Shown in pieces: positions 52,421 to 61,752 of a stretch of DNA of 63,170 nt. The position numbers and the translations under genes are program-made. Numbering within the stretch: position 1 is the first letter of the stretch; each line of letters starts with the position of its first letter. Source of the stretch: an uncultured Clostridia bacterium (GTDB taxonomy: Bacteria > Bacillota > Clostridia > TANB77 > CAG-508); contig CAKPNI010000006.1 of the NCBI GenBank assembly GCA_934168355.1, positions 1 through 63,170 of the forward strand, written 5' to 3'. The notes beneath the pieces are model-generated. The model was not told the DNA's origin and did no database searches. It saw only the letters and a list, made by a program, of their open reading frames with translations.

Positions 52421-53173
52421 TTAGTTTTGTTCTAAGTTCACATTCCTGGCTAATTTTTGTTCAATTACTCCACCATAATCTACAACATCTAATCCTTCAA
52501 AATCAATTATCTTTAAATTTCTACTTTCAATAAATTTCCTAATATTGCAATAATAATCAATCTTATCTAAATCGCCAAAAACAACGATATTATCACCTAT
52601 TCTTGAAATCGCTCCACCAATAAATCCATTCTTTTGGCTATACTCTCCATTTTCATCGAATAATTTTATATCTGGTATATAATCTAAAAACAAAATATCT
52701 AATCCGCTATTTTTTAGATTATTGTATAAACCTCTATCACTCAAAATAATACTTTTTTCATCAATAACAGCAATAGAACAATTGCTATATCCCTGTTTTA
52801 CATTTATTATTTCAAAATTATTCTTCTCAAGTTCTTGAATAATTTTACTATCAGTATGTTTAAAATTATGTATTGCCTTATTTCCAACTATACAAACATT
52901 GTATTTAATGTCATTGGGGTAATCATAGCTGATCATTGTTTCTCCTGATATTAATATGTTTTCATCATTATTTAATTTATTTTTTAACATTTTGTAGGCT
53001 GATTTTTCAACTACAATTTTGTCTTTTACTTTACAAGCAAAAATATCAACATGAGATGAAATTTCAGGATATACACTGATACTCTTTTTTATTTCAATAA
53101 GTTCATAACCTAAATTTTCCAGAGTTTGTTTTTCGACATCTCTCATTCTTTCATCAATTAATAAATATTTCAA
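52421..53173 (-). CDS. DUF6873-like conserved protein
   Basis: 250 aa starting with TTG (GAGGTGG upstream). Repeated pattern of short strands and turns: VDIFACKVKDKIVVE, NVCIVGNKAIHNF, VKQGYSNCSIAVIDEKSIILSD, GFIGGAISRIGDNIVVFGDLDKI. This resembles the guanidino-modifying-enzyme-like (GME fold) family DUF6873, with a conserved Cys in GYSNCS; catalytic activity is not established. It sits between htpG and the FtsX-type exporter. Confidence 0.65.
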   Translation of the reverse strand: MKYLLIDERMRDVEKQTLENLGYELIEIKKSISVYPEISSHVDIFACKVKDKIVVEKSAYKMLKNKLNNDENILISGETMISYDYPNDIKYNVCIVGNKAIHNFKHTDSKIIQELEKNNFEIINVKQGYSNCSIAVIDEKSIILSDRGLYNNLKNSGLDILFLDYIPDIKLFDENGEYSQKNGFIGGAISRIGDNIVVFGDLDKIDYYCNIRKFIESRNLKIIDFEGLDVVDYGGVIEQKLARNVNLEQN

Positions 53174-53226
53174 AATTCCACCTCATTTAATCATTAAGTT
53201 TCTTCAATTACTAAATTGTCCTTATA

Positions 53227-56200
53227 TTACTCCACACTCTTCAAACTCTCAATCATATCAATTTTCTTAAGAGCAAAATAAGTCGCAATATTCACAATTA
53301 AAGTAAACACAACAGTAATCAAACTTGCATAAACATAACTAATAGGTTTAATAGTCTTACTAAATCTAAGCATATTAATCTCACAAGTACCCATCAAATA
53401 ATAATTTAAAAAATATCCTCCAACTAGCCCCAACGCAATTCCGATAATTGTCAAAATAACAGTTTCTCTTGCAATATAATCATAAACTTCTTTATCATAA
53501 AAGCCCAAAACCTTAATGGTTGCAAGTTCTCTTATCCTCTCACTTATATTTACATTTGCCAAATTATATAATACTACAAATGCAAGCAATCCGGCAGAAA
53601 CAATTAAAACAATTACAACATAATTAAGTAAATTCATCATATCATCAATAGATTTCATTGTTGATGTCATATTAACTATTCCAGAAACCTCGCTCATATT
53701 CATAATCTCTTTTGCCAATTTATCTTGTTCTTCATCATTTAGTTTTACATTTTGTATAAACACTACATTTGCCTTAAAATCTTTATTGTACAATTTTTTA
53801 TATGTTTCTTTCGTCATATAAACATAATGTGAAACATAATTTTCAACAACATTGGATATTTTTATATTTACCTCATTTTCATCTACATCTTTTAAGATTA
53901 AAGTATCTCCTGCCTTAACACCTAAAAGCTGAGCTGCTTTATCTGTTAAACATATTTCGTTTTCTGTTAATTTTATAGTTTGTTTTTTATTTTTTATATC
54001 TTTAATATTAATTATTCCATCTAATTCATCTTGATTTTCAGGAACTATAATTTGAACATTTTCCTCATTATCTCCATTTACAGCTGTTTCTGATGTCATA
54101 TATATTGATACAGCTTTTTTTATTTCACTATTTTGTGTTAATTTATTTTTAAATTCTTGCCTTTCATTTTCTGTTAAGCTTTCTTTCAAACTAATTTGCA
54201 TATCATACATAAATACATTTTCAAATTGATTTGGTATTATTTGTTTTACCGAATCTTTTACTCCAAAACCTGTTAAAATTAAAGCCGTGCAACCTAAAAT
54301 TCCAATTATTGTCATAAAAAATCTTTTTTTGTATCTAAATATATTTCTTACGGTAACCTTTTGGCTAAAATTTAGTCTTTTCCAGATAAATGGGATTTTT
54401 TCCATAATTACTCTATTTCCACCTTTAGGTGCTTTGGGTCTCATAAGTACTGAAGGTGTGCTTACTAGCTCTTTTAAAGTTGTATAAATTGTAGCTCCAA
54501 TTATACATATACTTATTAAAATTAGTCCGAATTCCACCATATTTCCAGTTGAAGCTTATTAAAATTTTGTCTGTCATTTGATACATCATTCCATACATCA
54601 TCCAAATTATTTCTGGCAAAATTACAAATCCAACACACATTCCTAAAACAGAGCCTACAATAGTTGCAATTCCTGCATATATAATATATTTCATCATTAT
54701 TTGTAATTTATTATATCCAAGTGCTTTTAATGTTCCAATTTGACCTCTTTGCTCTTCTACCATTCTAGTCATTGATGTTAGAGAAATTAATGTTGCAACT
54801 ATGAAAAATACTACTGGGAATACTTTGCTTATATTATCAATACTTTTGGTATCTTGAATAAAACTTACATATCCAGAGTTTGAGTTTCTGTCTAAAATAT
54901 ACCATTTAGGATTTTCTATTTCAGATATTTTTTCTTTTGCGTCACTTAATTTCTTTTCTGCGTCTTTTATTTGAGTTTCAAATTCTTGCTTATTTTTGTT
55001 TAATTCTTCTTTCCCATCTTTTAACTCTTGCTTTTTATCTGCAAGCTCTTTTTCGGCTTTTTCTATTTTGTTATATGTTGTTTTCTTTTTGTTGCTTAGT
55101 GTTTTTTCTTGTTTTGATAATTCATTTTTCGCCTGTTCTATCTGATTTTTAGCATTTTGGATTTCTTTTGTTCCTTCTTCAATGCCATCATCTATTTGCT
55201 TTATCCCACTTTGAACTTTTTCTTTATTTTCATTTAAAGTATTGATTCCCACTTCTAATTGTGCCTTTTGAAGCTCATATTGATTTCTTTGTTCTTCTGG
55301 CAAACTCGCATTTTTCAATGCATTTAATATTAAATTATACTGTTCCTGTGTACCTGCAAGAGTTTGATTTATTTGGTTTAAATTATCTTGCAACTGATTT
55401 CTTTGACCTTTTAAATTTTCAATTTGAGTATTCGCTTCTTGTTCTTTGTCACTTAAAGTTTTTTCATTATTTTCGATTTCTTTTTTAGCTTTTGCAAGTT
55501 TATTTTCTGCATTTTTAAATTCTGTATCTGCTTTTTCTCTATTTTGTTTTAATTCCAATTCCGCTTCTTCAATTTTCTTTTTTCCATCTTCTATTTCTTT
55601 TGAGGCATCATCAATTTTGGTTTGACCATCTTGCTTTTTAGAATTATACTCCTCTTCTGCATCATCTAATTTTTCTTGAGCTTTTGCTACTAAAGTGTCA
55701 TGTCTTTCTTTTTCTTGCTTTTCTTTTATTTGTTCGATATTTTCTTTTACTTCCTCAATATAATCCTCATATTCTTTTGAAGATGTTTCGTATTTTTTTG
55801 CATCTTTAACTGTTACATAAATATTTGTGTATATATCACTTGCATTTATATTATCTTCTGATATGTAAATATAATAGTTTATTTTACCAGAACCAAGTTT
55901 GCTTGTTCCTCTATCTCTAGCAATAAAAAGTGGACTTTTAACTGTTCCTACAATTTTTAGCTCGTTTGTTTTTAAATACTTAATTTTCTCGCCATCATCA
56001 TTTTGAGTATCCTCTATATCTACAGTTATAGTATCTCCTATTTTCTTATTATTTGATGTTAAAAATGATTCTTCCACCAAACATTCATCTTGATTTTGTG
56101 GCATATTTCCATTTAGTAAAATAGGCTTATTTACATCTTCTATTGTTATGAACTTCGTTATAATTTCTTTATTATCAATATCAATTTTTCCGTCTGTTTC

Positions 56201-56467
56201 ATAGCTTTTGCTTACTCTTTCTACATTTTCTATTTTCGATATTTCTTCTACATCATTTGAGGTTAGTCCTAGTGTTGATAGCACTTGTATATCATATACA
56301 TTTTGTTCTTTGTAGTAGTTATCTATTGTTCTTAACATATCTGGTGATGTAGCCCTTAATCCTGCAAAAAATCCTACTCCCAAAAATGCCATAAGTAAAA
56401 TTGAGATAAACCTTTTGTAGGTATTTTTTATTTCTTTTACACTATTCTTTAATAATGCTTTTTTCAT
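53227..56467 (-). CDS. FtsX-type ABC permease with long coiled coil (one +1 recoding site)
   Basis: 1079-aa permease with two FtsX modules. N-terminal helix (FISILLMAFLGVGFFAGL), extracellular MacB-like core, a ~300-residue coiled coil (~235-540), three membrane helices with SLTSMTRMVEEQRGQIGTLKALGY, then KYGGIGLILISICIIGATIY..KELVSTPSVLMRPKAPK and the second module ending NISERIRELATIKVLGFYD plus helices. The 0-frame break is at CGG 54527-54529. Read +1, glycine restores the conserved helix before RPKAPK. The ATG at 56467 has AAGGAG eight bases upstream; a GTG nine bases earlier abuts it. Operon with the ATPase at 56490. Confidence 0.92.
54526..54529 (-). other. +1 recoding site CGGA in the FtsX-like gene
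   Basis: ATT CGG ACT in frame 0. Skipping the C gives GGA CTA ATT TTA ATA AGT, continuing the transmembrane helix into KELVSTPSVLMRPKAPK. Confidence 0.9.
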
Positions 56468-56489
56468 CTCTTTCACTCCTTAAAAATCT

Positions 56490-57191
56490 CTACCATTCAA
56501 TATTTTCAATAGGCATAGGATTTTCATTAATTTCAATGCTTTCAGCCGTACCATTTTTAAAATGAATTACCTTATCAGCCATAGGAGCTATTGCAGTATT
56601 ATGTGTAATTATAATTACAGTCATTTTCTCTTTTCGACAAGTGTTTTCAAGAAGCTTCAAAATTTGCTTTCCAGTTTTATAGTCTAATGCTCCAGTAGGC
56701 TCATCACATAGTAGAAGTTTTGGATTTTTTGCTATGGCTCTTGCAATTGCAACTCTTTGTTGCTCTCCACCTGATAGTTGTGATGGAAAATTGTTTTTTC
56801 TATTATCAAGCCCAACTTTTTCTATTACACTATCAACATCAAGAGAATCTTTGCATATTTGAGTGGCAAGTTCAACATTTTCTTTTGCAGTTAGGTTTGG
56901 AACTAAATTGTAAAATTGAAATACAAAGCCTATATCTTCTCTTCTATATTTTATTAAATTCTTTCCTTTTAAAGTCGCAATATTTTTTCCATCAACCAAT
57001 ACATCTCCAGATGTTGCTGTATCCATTCCTCCAAGAATATTTAAAGTTGTTGTTTTTCCAGCACCAGACGGACCTACAATTACTACGAGTTCACCTTTTT
57101 CTATTTGAAAATTGGTATTATCTAAAGCTTTAATTGTAATTTCTCCCATCTTGTAATTTTTATTTACATTTTTAAATTCTATATAAGACAT
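56490..57191 (-). CDS. ABC transporter ATP-binding protein (MacB/LolD type)
   Basis: 233 aa. Walker A GPSGAGKTTTLN, Q-loop FVFQFYNLVP, signature LSGGEQQRVAIARA, Walker B LLLCDEPTGALD, H-loop IIITHNTAIA. It partners the FtsX-type permease encoded 22 nt downstream, probably exporting a peptide or acting on the cell envelope. AAAGGAGG precedes the ATG. Confidence 0.95.
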   Translation of the reverse strand: MSYIEFKNVNKNYKMGEITIKALDNTNFQIEKGELVVIVGPSGAGKTTTLNILGGMDTATSGDVLVDGKNIATLKGKNLIKYRREDIGFVFQFYNLVPNLTAKENVELATQICKDSLDVDSVIEKVGLDNRKNNFPSQLSGGEQQRVAIARAIAKNPKLLLCDEPTGALDYKTGKQILKLLENTCRKEKMTVIIITHNTAIAPMADKVIHFKNGTAESIEINENPMPIENIEW

Positions 57192-57224
57192 TTTATTTAA
57201 GCCTCCTTTAACTAATCATTTGTT

Positions 57225-58734
57225 TTACATGAGTGGTGCAAATAATCTAAGTACTGCTTGCCACGCACTTTTTAGCAATTTTGGCATAGCTTCTTTTTTG
57301 CTTACAAAATGCGATTCTCCAATAGTATCTACTAAATCCTTTTTTACATCTTTAATTACCTCTACATCTTGCATAAAAATTCCACATTCAAAATGTAAAT
57401 ACAAACTTCTATAATCTAAATTTATAGTTCCAACTGTTGCAATATTATCATCAGATACAAAAACCTTGCTATGTACAAATCCAGGTGTATATTTATAAAT
57501 TTTTACACCATTTTTTATTAAAGTTTCAAAATATGATGTCGTTAAACTATATACTATTTTTTTATCTGGTATCCCCGGAACAACAATTCTAACATCAACC
57601 CCTCGTTTAGCTGCTAGAATAAGCGAATTTATCATATCGGTGTCTATTATTAGATATGGTGTCATAATATACACATATTTTTGTGCTTGATTTATAATAT
57701 TAAGATAGACATTTTCTCCTACAATTTCATTATCTAAAGGGGTTTCTCCATAAGGAATGGTGTATCCATTTTGTTCTAGGTTTTCTTTTGAAAAGTCGTA
57801 TTTGTATTTTTTATAATCTTCATCATCTTTTCTGTATGAATTCCACATATTTAAAAACATTATCGTAAAATTCCATACAGCTTCTCCTGTTATTTTTATG
57901 CCATTATCTTTCCATTTTCCATAAGGATGTTCTAAATTTATATATTCATCTGCTAAATTCATTCCGCCAGAAAATACTGTTTTTCCATCAATAATCATCA
58001 TTTTACGATGATCACGGTTGTTCATTATTACACCTAAAAATGGATTTAATTTGTTAAATGCTATACATTTTATTCCTTTTTCTTCCATTTGTTTAGGATA
58101 TGAAGTAGGTAACAACGCAATACATCCCATATCATCATAAATAAGCCTTACATCAAGCCCTTCTTTAGCCTTTTCCTCTAGTATTTTTAAAATTTCACTC
58201 CACATAGTGCCATTTTTTATTATAAAATATTCTAAAAATATAAATTTTCTTGCATTTTTAAGCTCTTTTAACATTTCGGGATATGCAAGTTCTCCTAATT
58301 TGTAATAATTTATATTGTTATTTTTTGTTACTGGAAAATTTAGATAATTCATTAGATAATTTATTTTACCATTATTTTGACTTTCTATCTCTTTTTTTAT
58401 TTTTTCATCTTGAATAAAATATTTATTTCCTTTTTCCTCACTTTTCTTAATTGCTTTTAGTACTTTACTTTTATGCAAATTTCCACCTATTACAATATAA
58501 AGCAGTGCACCAACTATTGGAAATAACATTATAATTATTATCCAAGGTAGGTCTTTACTTAGACTTTTACTTTCTTTTATTATTCCGTAAAACTAATAGA
58601 ACACTTAATATTGAGTAAAATGTTTCTATTACCGTAATCTTCTGTCCAAAAAATATTAGTACTGATAATGATAGTAGTATTTGAATTATTACTCCTAAAG
58701 CTACTATTAAGCCTCTTTTTATTGCTCTTCTCAT
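57225..58734 (-). CDS. cls: Cardiolipin synthase (one +1 recoding site)
   Basis: 502 aa. Two N-terminal transmembrane helices are split between frames: VALGVIIQILLSLSVLIFFG and, after CGG 58585-58587 read +1, KDLPWIIIIMLFPIVGALLYIVIG. Two phospholipase D HKD motifs: HRKMMIIDGKTVFSGGMN and HSKVFVSDDNIATVGTINLDYRS. Condenses phosphatidylglycerol molecules at the membrane. Start MRRAIKRG follows AAGGTG. Without the shift the product would be a 55-aa single helix; a downstream start would lack the first helix. Confidence 0.93.
58584..58587 (-). other. +1 recoding site CGGA in cls
   Basis: TTA CGG AAT in frame 0 ends at a stop five codons on. Skipping the C gives GGA ATA ATA AAA GAA AGT and runs into KDLPWIIIIM. 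Confidence 0.9.
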
Positions 58735-58820
58735 TCTTATCACCTTCTCATTTTTATAGTGATATAATATCATATTTATATTTCATTTGCAAACAAAAAA
58801 ATTATTATATTTCGTAAAAG

Positions 58821-58850
58821 GACCGTTTCTTTTCGCGAAAAGAAACGGTC
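58821..58850. terminator. 30-bp perfect palindrome after the histidine kinase
   Basis: GACCGTTTCTTTTCG and its exact complement back to back, 13 nt past the kinase stop; probably a terminator. The arms resemble the GGGACCGGTTCTTTT repeat family. Confidence 0.75.
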
Positions 58851-58863
58851 TTATTACAAAAAA

Positions 58864-60858
58864 TTATATAATTTTAAAACTCATCCTCACTTTAAACAAA
58901 TCTCCATCCAAAACCAAATCAAACTTTCCGTCTTGAAGAGTAGTTAAATTCTGTGCAATTGATATTCCAAGTCCACTTCCCTCAGTGGTTCTTGAGCTTT
59001 CTCCTCTAACAAACCTTTGCATAAGCTCATCAGCAGAAATATTTAATTTATCTTTAGATATATTTTTTATAGCAATATTAACATCATCTCCGAAAACCCC
59101 AATATCAATATATATTCTAGAGTTTTCCAAAGCATATTTAGAAATATTGCTAAATAAATTTTCTATAATTCTGTACATATATCTACTATCTGCAAAAATA
59201 AAAATCTCACTTTGCTTGCAATCTATTATAGTATTTAATCCTTTTTTACTAAATTTATCCTCAAATTCTCCCACAGCTTGCCTTATTAATTCTATTATAT
59301 TTATCTTTTCTTTTTTCAAAGACACATTTCCTGTTTGTATTTTAGATGCTTCTATCAAATCTTCTGTAAGCCTTTTTAATCTTTGTGACTTGCTATATAT
59401 AATTTCTATATATTCATTTGCTTTTTCATTATCAATTTTTTCATTTTTTAGCAAATCTGAATAATTTATTATTGATGTAAGAGGTGTTTTTATATCATGT
59501 GAAACATTTGTTATTAATTCTGCTTTCAACCTTTCACTTTTCATTCTTTCTTGTACAGCTGTTTCTATTCCTTCTGAAATATTATTAATAGATGTTGCAA
59601 CATTTCGAAATTCTGATGAAAATTCATTTACATCTAATGGCAATTGATTATTTCCATCTCTTACTTCTTCTATTTTCTTTTCTATTTTTGAACACTCTTT
59701 GAAAAATAGAATTGTCCTATACATTATGTAGCCATATAATGCAATTATCAATATAACACTAAGCGCACCTCTAAAAATAAGCATTATCAAAAATGTAATA
59801 AATCCAATTAATAAAAATACTAATATTACTTTTGCCGTAGTTCCTATAGAATATGAAATATTTTTTAAAAGCACATCTTTAAACCAGTAAAAAATTTTAC
59901 CTATTATTGTTGTTTTCCAAAAGCTTTTGGCTTTTAATCTTCTTACAAATGTTATCATACATACACACGCAATAACATAAATAAATAATGCTACCGTAAT
60001 TATTATGCTTATTCCACCAACATAGTCATTTCCTGTACTATAAAAATAGTCAGCTAAAAATATAAATGGTATTACCGAAATTATAATTGCTACAAATCCA
60101 ACTATCTCTAGAGGAATTTTATCAAAATAATTTAATTTTTTATCTTCCCCAATAGATACAGCTAAATATATAACCATAAGCATTGCTATTATGGAACCCA
60201 CTGGAATTATAATATAACATCCATCATTTATTAATGGTACTTTTTTTAGCATATTAGAAATAGCAATTTCCTTAGAATTTTGTTTAAATTCCGCTTTATA
60301 TGAACTATATATTTCAAAATCAGTACAACTTGTTGTATAGTAATTTTTCTCATTATCTTCTATCATATAATATGTTTTTGTAAATGTGCTTAAACATCCC
60401 GTGCTCATTCTTTTTATGGAATCATTTGTAGAGTTCACAAGTCCATTTTGGATATTTACATTTTCGTATCCTTGAAGATTTTGTATGTATTCTTTTATGC
60501 TATCAATAGTATTTAGTTCTTTGCTTATTTCAATATTTGTTATGGCTTTATTGTTATAAATAACAAGATATTTAAAATCTTTTACATTACTATTGTATAA
60601 TTGCCTATTTGTATAATATATTGTATTTTCGCCATCTTTTATATTGTAATAATTTTCATTATTGTATATTAAGTCATTACAAACATTAGATAAATCATCT
60701 ATATATAATGTTACAAATGAGCCTGAAGCATAATATTTGCTTTCATTAAAATCTGTTCCATTTTTTACATAAACTGCAAATATTGACAAAATAACTGCGA
60801 TTATGCAAATCGGTATACATATAAAACTTATAGCTTTAAATGTTGTTGATTTTTTCAT
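58864..60858 (-). CDS. Sensor histidine kinase
   Basis: 664 aa from the ATG whose ATGA overlaps the regulator stop (GGTGG seven bases upstream). Extracellular N-terminal sensor between TM1 (~7-30) and further helices (~215-390), HAMP-like linker, HisKA with ELITNVSHDIKTPLTSIINYSDLL (His is the phosphorylation site), and HATPase_c with EGSGLGISIAQNL. Partner of the response regulator upstream. The signal is unknown. Confidence 0.94.
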   Translation of the reverse strand: MKKSTTFKAISFICIPICIIAVILSIFAVYVKNGTDFNESKYYASGSFVTLYIDDLSNVCNDLIYNNENYYNIKDGENTIYYTNRQLYNSNVKDFKYLVIYNNKAITNIEISKELNTIDSIKEYIQNLQGYENVNIQNGLVNSTNDSIKRMSTGCLSTFTKTYYMIEDNEKNYYTTSCTDFEIYSSYKAEFKQNSKEIAISNMLKKVPLINDGCYIIIPVGSIIAMLMVIYLAVSIGEDKKLNYFDKIPLEIVGFVAIIISVIPFIFLADYFYSTGNDYVGGISIIITVALFIYVIACVCMITFVRRLKAKSFWKTTIIGKIFYWFKDVLLKNISYSIGTTAKVILVFLLIGFITFLIMLIFRGALSVILIIALYGYIMYRTILFFKECSKIEKKIEEVRDGNNQLPLDVNEFSSEFRNVATSINNISEGIETAVQERMKSERLKAELITNVSHDIKTPLTSIINYSDLLKNEKIDNEKANEYIEIIYSKSQRLKRLTEDLIEASKIQTGNVSLKKEKINIIELIRQAVGEFEDKFSKKGLNTIIDCKQSEIFIFADSRYMYRIIENLFSNISKYALENSRIYIDIGVFGDDVNIAIKNISKDKLNISADELMQRFVRGESSRTTEGSGLGISIAQNLTTLQDGKFDLVLDGDLFKVRMSFKII

Positions 60859-61547
60859 AAACATTCCACCTTATATCCTACTCCCCAAATAACCTTTAAG
60901 TATCTTGGTTCTTTTGGGTTTATTTCTATTTTTTCTCTTATATGTCTTATGTGTACTGCAATTACATTATCTGATGCAAAATAGTCATCTTTCCAAACCT
61001 TTTGGTATATATCTTCAATTGAATATACCTTTCCTTTGTTTTCTGTTAAAAATTTTAAGATATTATATTCTGTTGGTGTTAGTTTTATTTCTTTTCCATC
61101 TATTGTAACTTTTTTTAAGTCATCATTAATAATTAATTCACCATTTTTTATTATGTTTTTATTGTTTGTTTCTTCTGTTTCAAAATTGGTATATCTTCTA
61201 AGTAAAGCATTTACCCTTGCAATTAGTTCTGCAGGGTTAAATGGTTTTGTTATATAGTCATCTGCACCAAGGTTTAAGCCATGTATTTTGTCTATATCCT
61301 CAGATTTGGCAGAAAGTAAAATTACTGGTATATTTTTTTCTTTTCTTATTTCTGTTAATGTTTCTATTCCATCTTTATTTGGCATCATTATGTCTAAAAT
61401 TATTAGGTTGATATCATTTTGTTTTATCTGTTCTAATGCCTCTATTCCATCAAATGCCTTGAATATTTGGTATTTTTTTCTTTCTAGGTATATTTCTACT
61501 GCTTTTACTATTTCTTTGTCATCATCTACTATTAGAATATTTTGCAT
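60855..61547 (-). CDS. OmpR-family response regulator
   Basis: 230 aa. Receiver with VDDDKEI, phospho-acceptor LIILDIMMPNKDG, VILLSAKSE and Lys switch DDYITKPFNP; C-terminal winged helix LTPTEYNILKFLTENKGKVYS..VAVHIRHIREKIE. AAAGGAGG precedes the ATG. Its leader contains copies of the GGGACC(G/A)GTTC repeat. Translationally coupled to the kinase gene by a 4-nt overlap. Confidence 0.95.
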   Translation of the reverse strand: MQNILIVDDDKEIVKAVEIYLERKKYQIFKAFDGIEALEQIKQNDINLIILDIMMPNKDGIETLTEIRKEKNIPVILLSAKSEDIDKIHGLNLGADDYITKPFNPAELIARVNALLRRYTNFETEETNNKNIIKNGELIINDDLKKVTIDGKEIKLTPTEYNILKFLTENKGKVYSIEDIYQKVWKDDYFASDNVIAVHIRHIREKIEINPKEPRYLKVIWGVGYKVECL

Positions 61548-61555
61548 TTTTTGCC

Positions 61556-61627
61556 TCCTTTGGGACCATTGGGGTCGGTTCTTTTTGGTCCCATTTGCTC
61601 TTTTGGGACCAGTTCTTTTGTGAACAT
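61556..61627 (-). repeat. GGGACC(A/G)GTTC repeats in the response-regulator leader
   Basis: A 31-bp unit (61597-61627) with one mismatch to the first unit in the htpG leader, plus a degenerate copy with GGGTCGGTTC at 61571-61590 and flanking TGGGACC / GGTCCCA inverted segments, up to the ribosome site of the regulator. Confidence 0.8.
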
Positions 61628-61689
61628 TTTTATTATAACAGATATTTTGTTAAGATAAAAGAGAGATTTTATTAAGATTTTGTTAAGAT

Positions 61690-61730
61690 AAAAAACAGAG
61701 GTAAACAAAAATGTCATCCTCTGTTTTTTC
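61690..61730 (-). terminator. Terminator of the 61753 gene
   Basis: AAAACAGAGG / CCTCTGTTTT stem followed by TTATC with flanking T runs on the minus strand. Confidence 0.85.
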
Positions 61731-61752
61731 TTGGATAATTTAATATTATGCT

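Noticed and set aside
9817..58734. Frame breaks as simple sequencing or assembly indels
   Set aside because: Not fully excluded, but random indels would not all insert C before GG in codon phase, nor spare NNC|GGN, TGG or non-coding GG. No homopolymer is involved.
19521..58734. Interrupted genes as decaying pseudogenes (for example, loss of sporulation)
   Set aside because: No stops, deletions or other lesions accompany the breaks; spo0A is intact; recJ, cls and yigZ, which are not sporulation genes, show the same pattern; downstream frames keep conserved motifs.
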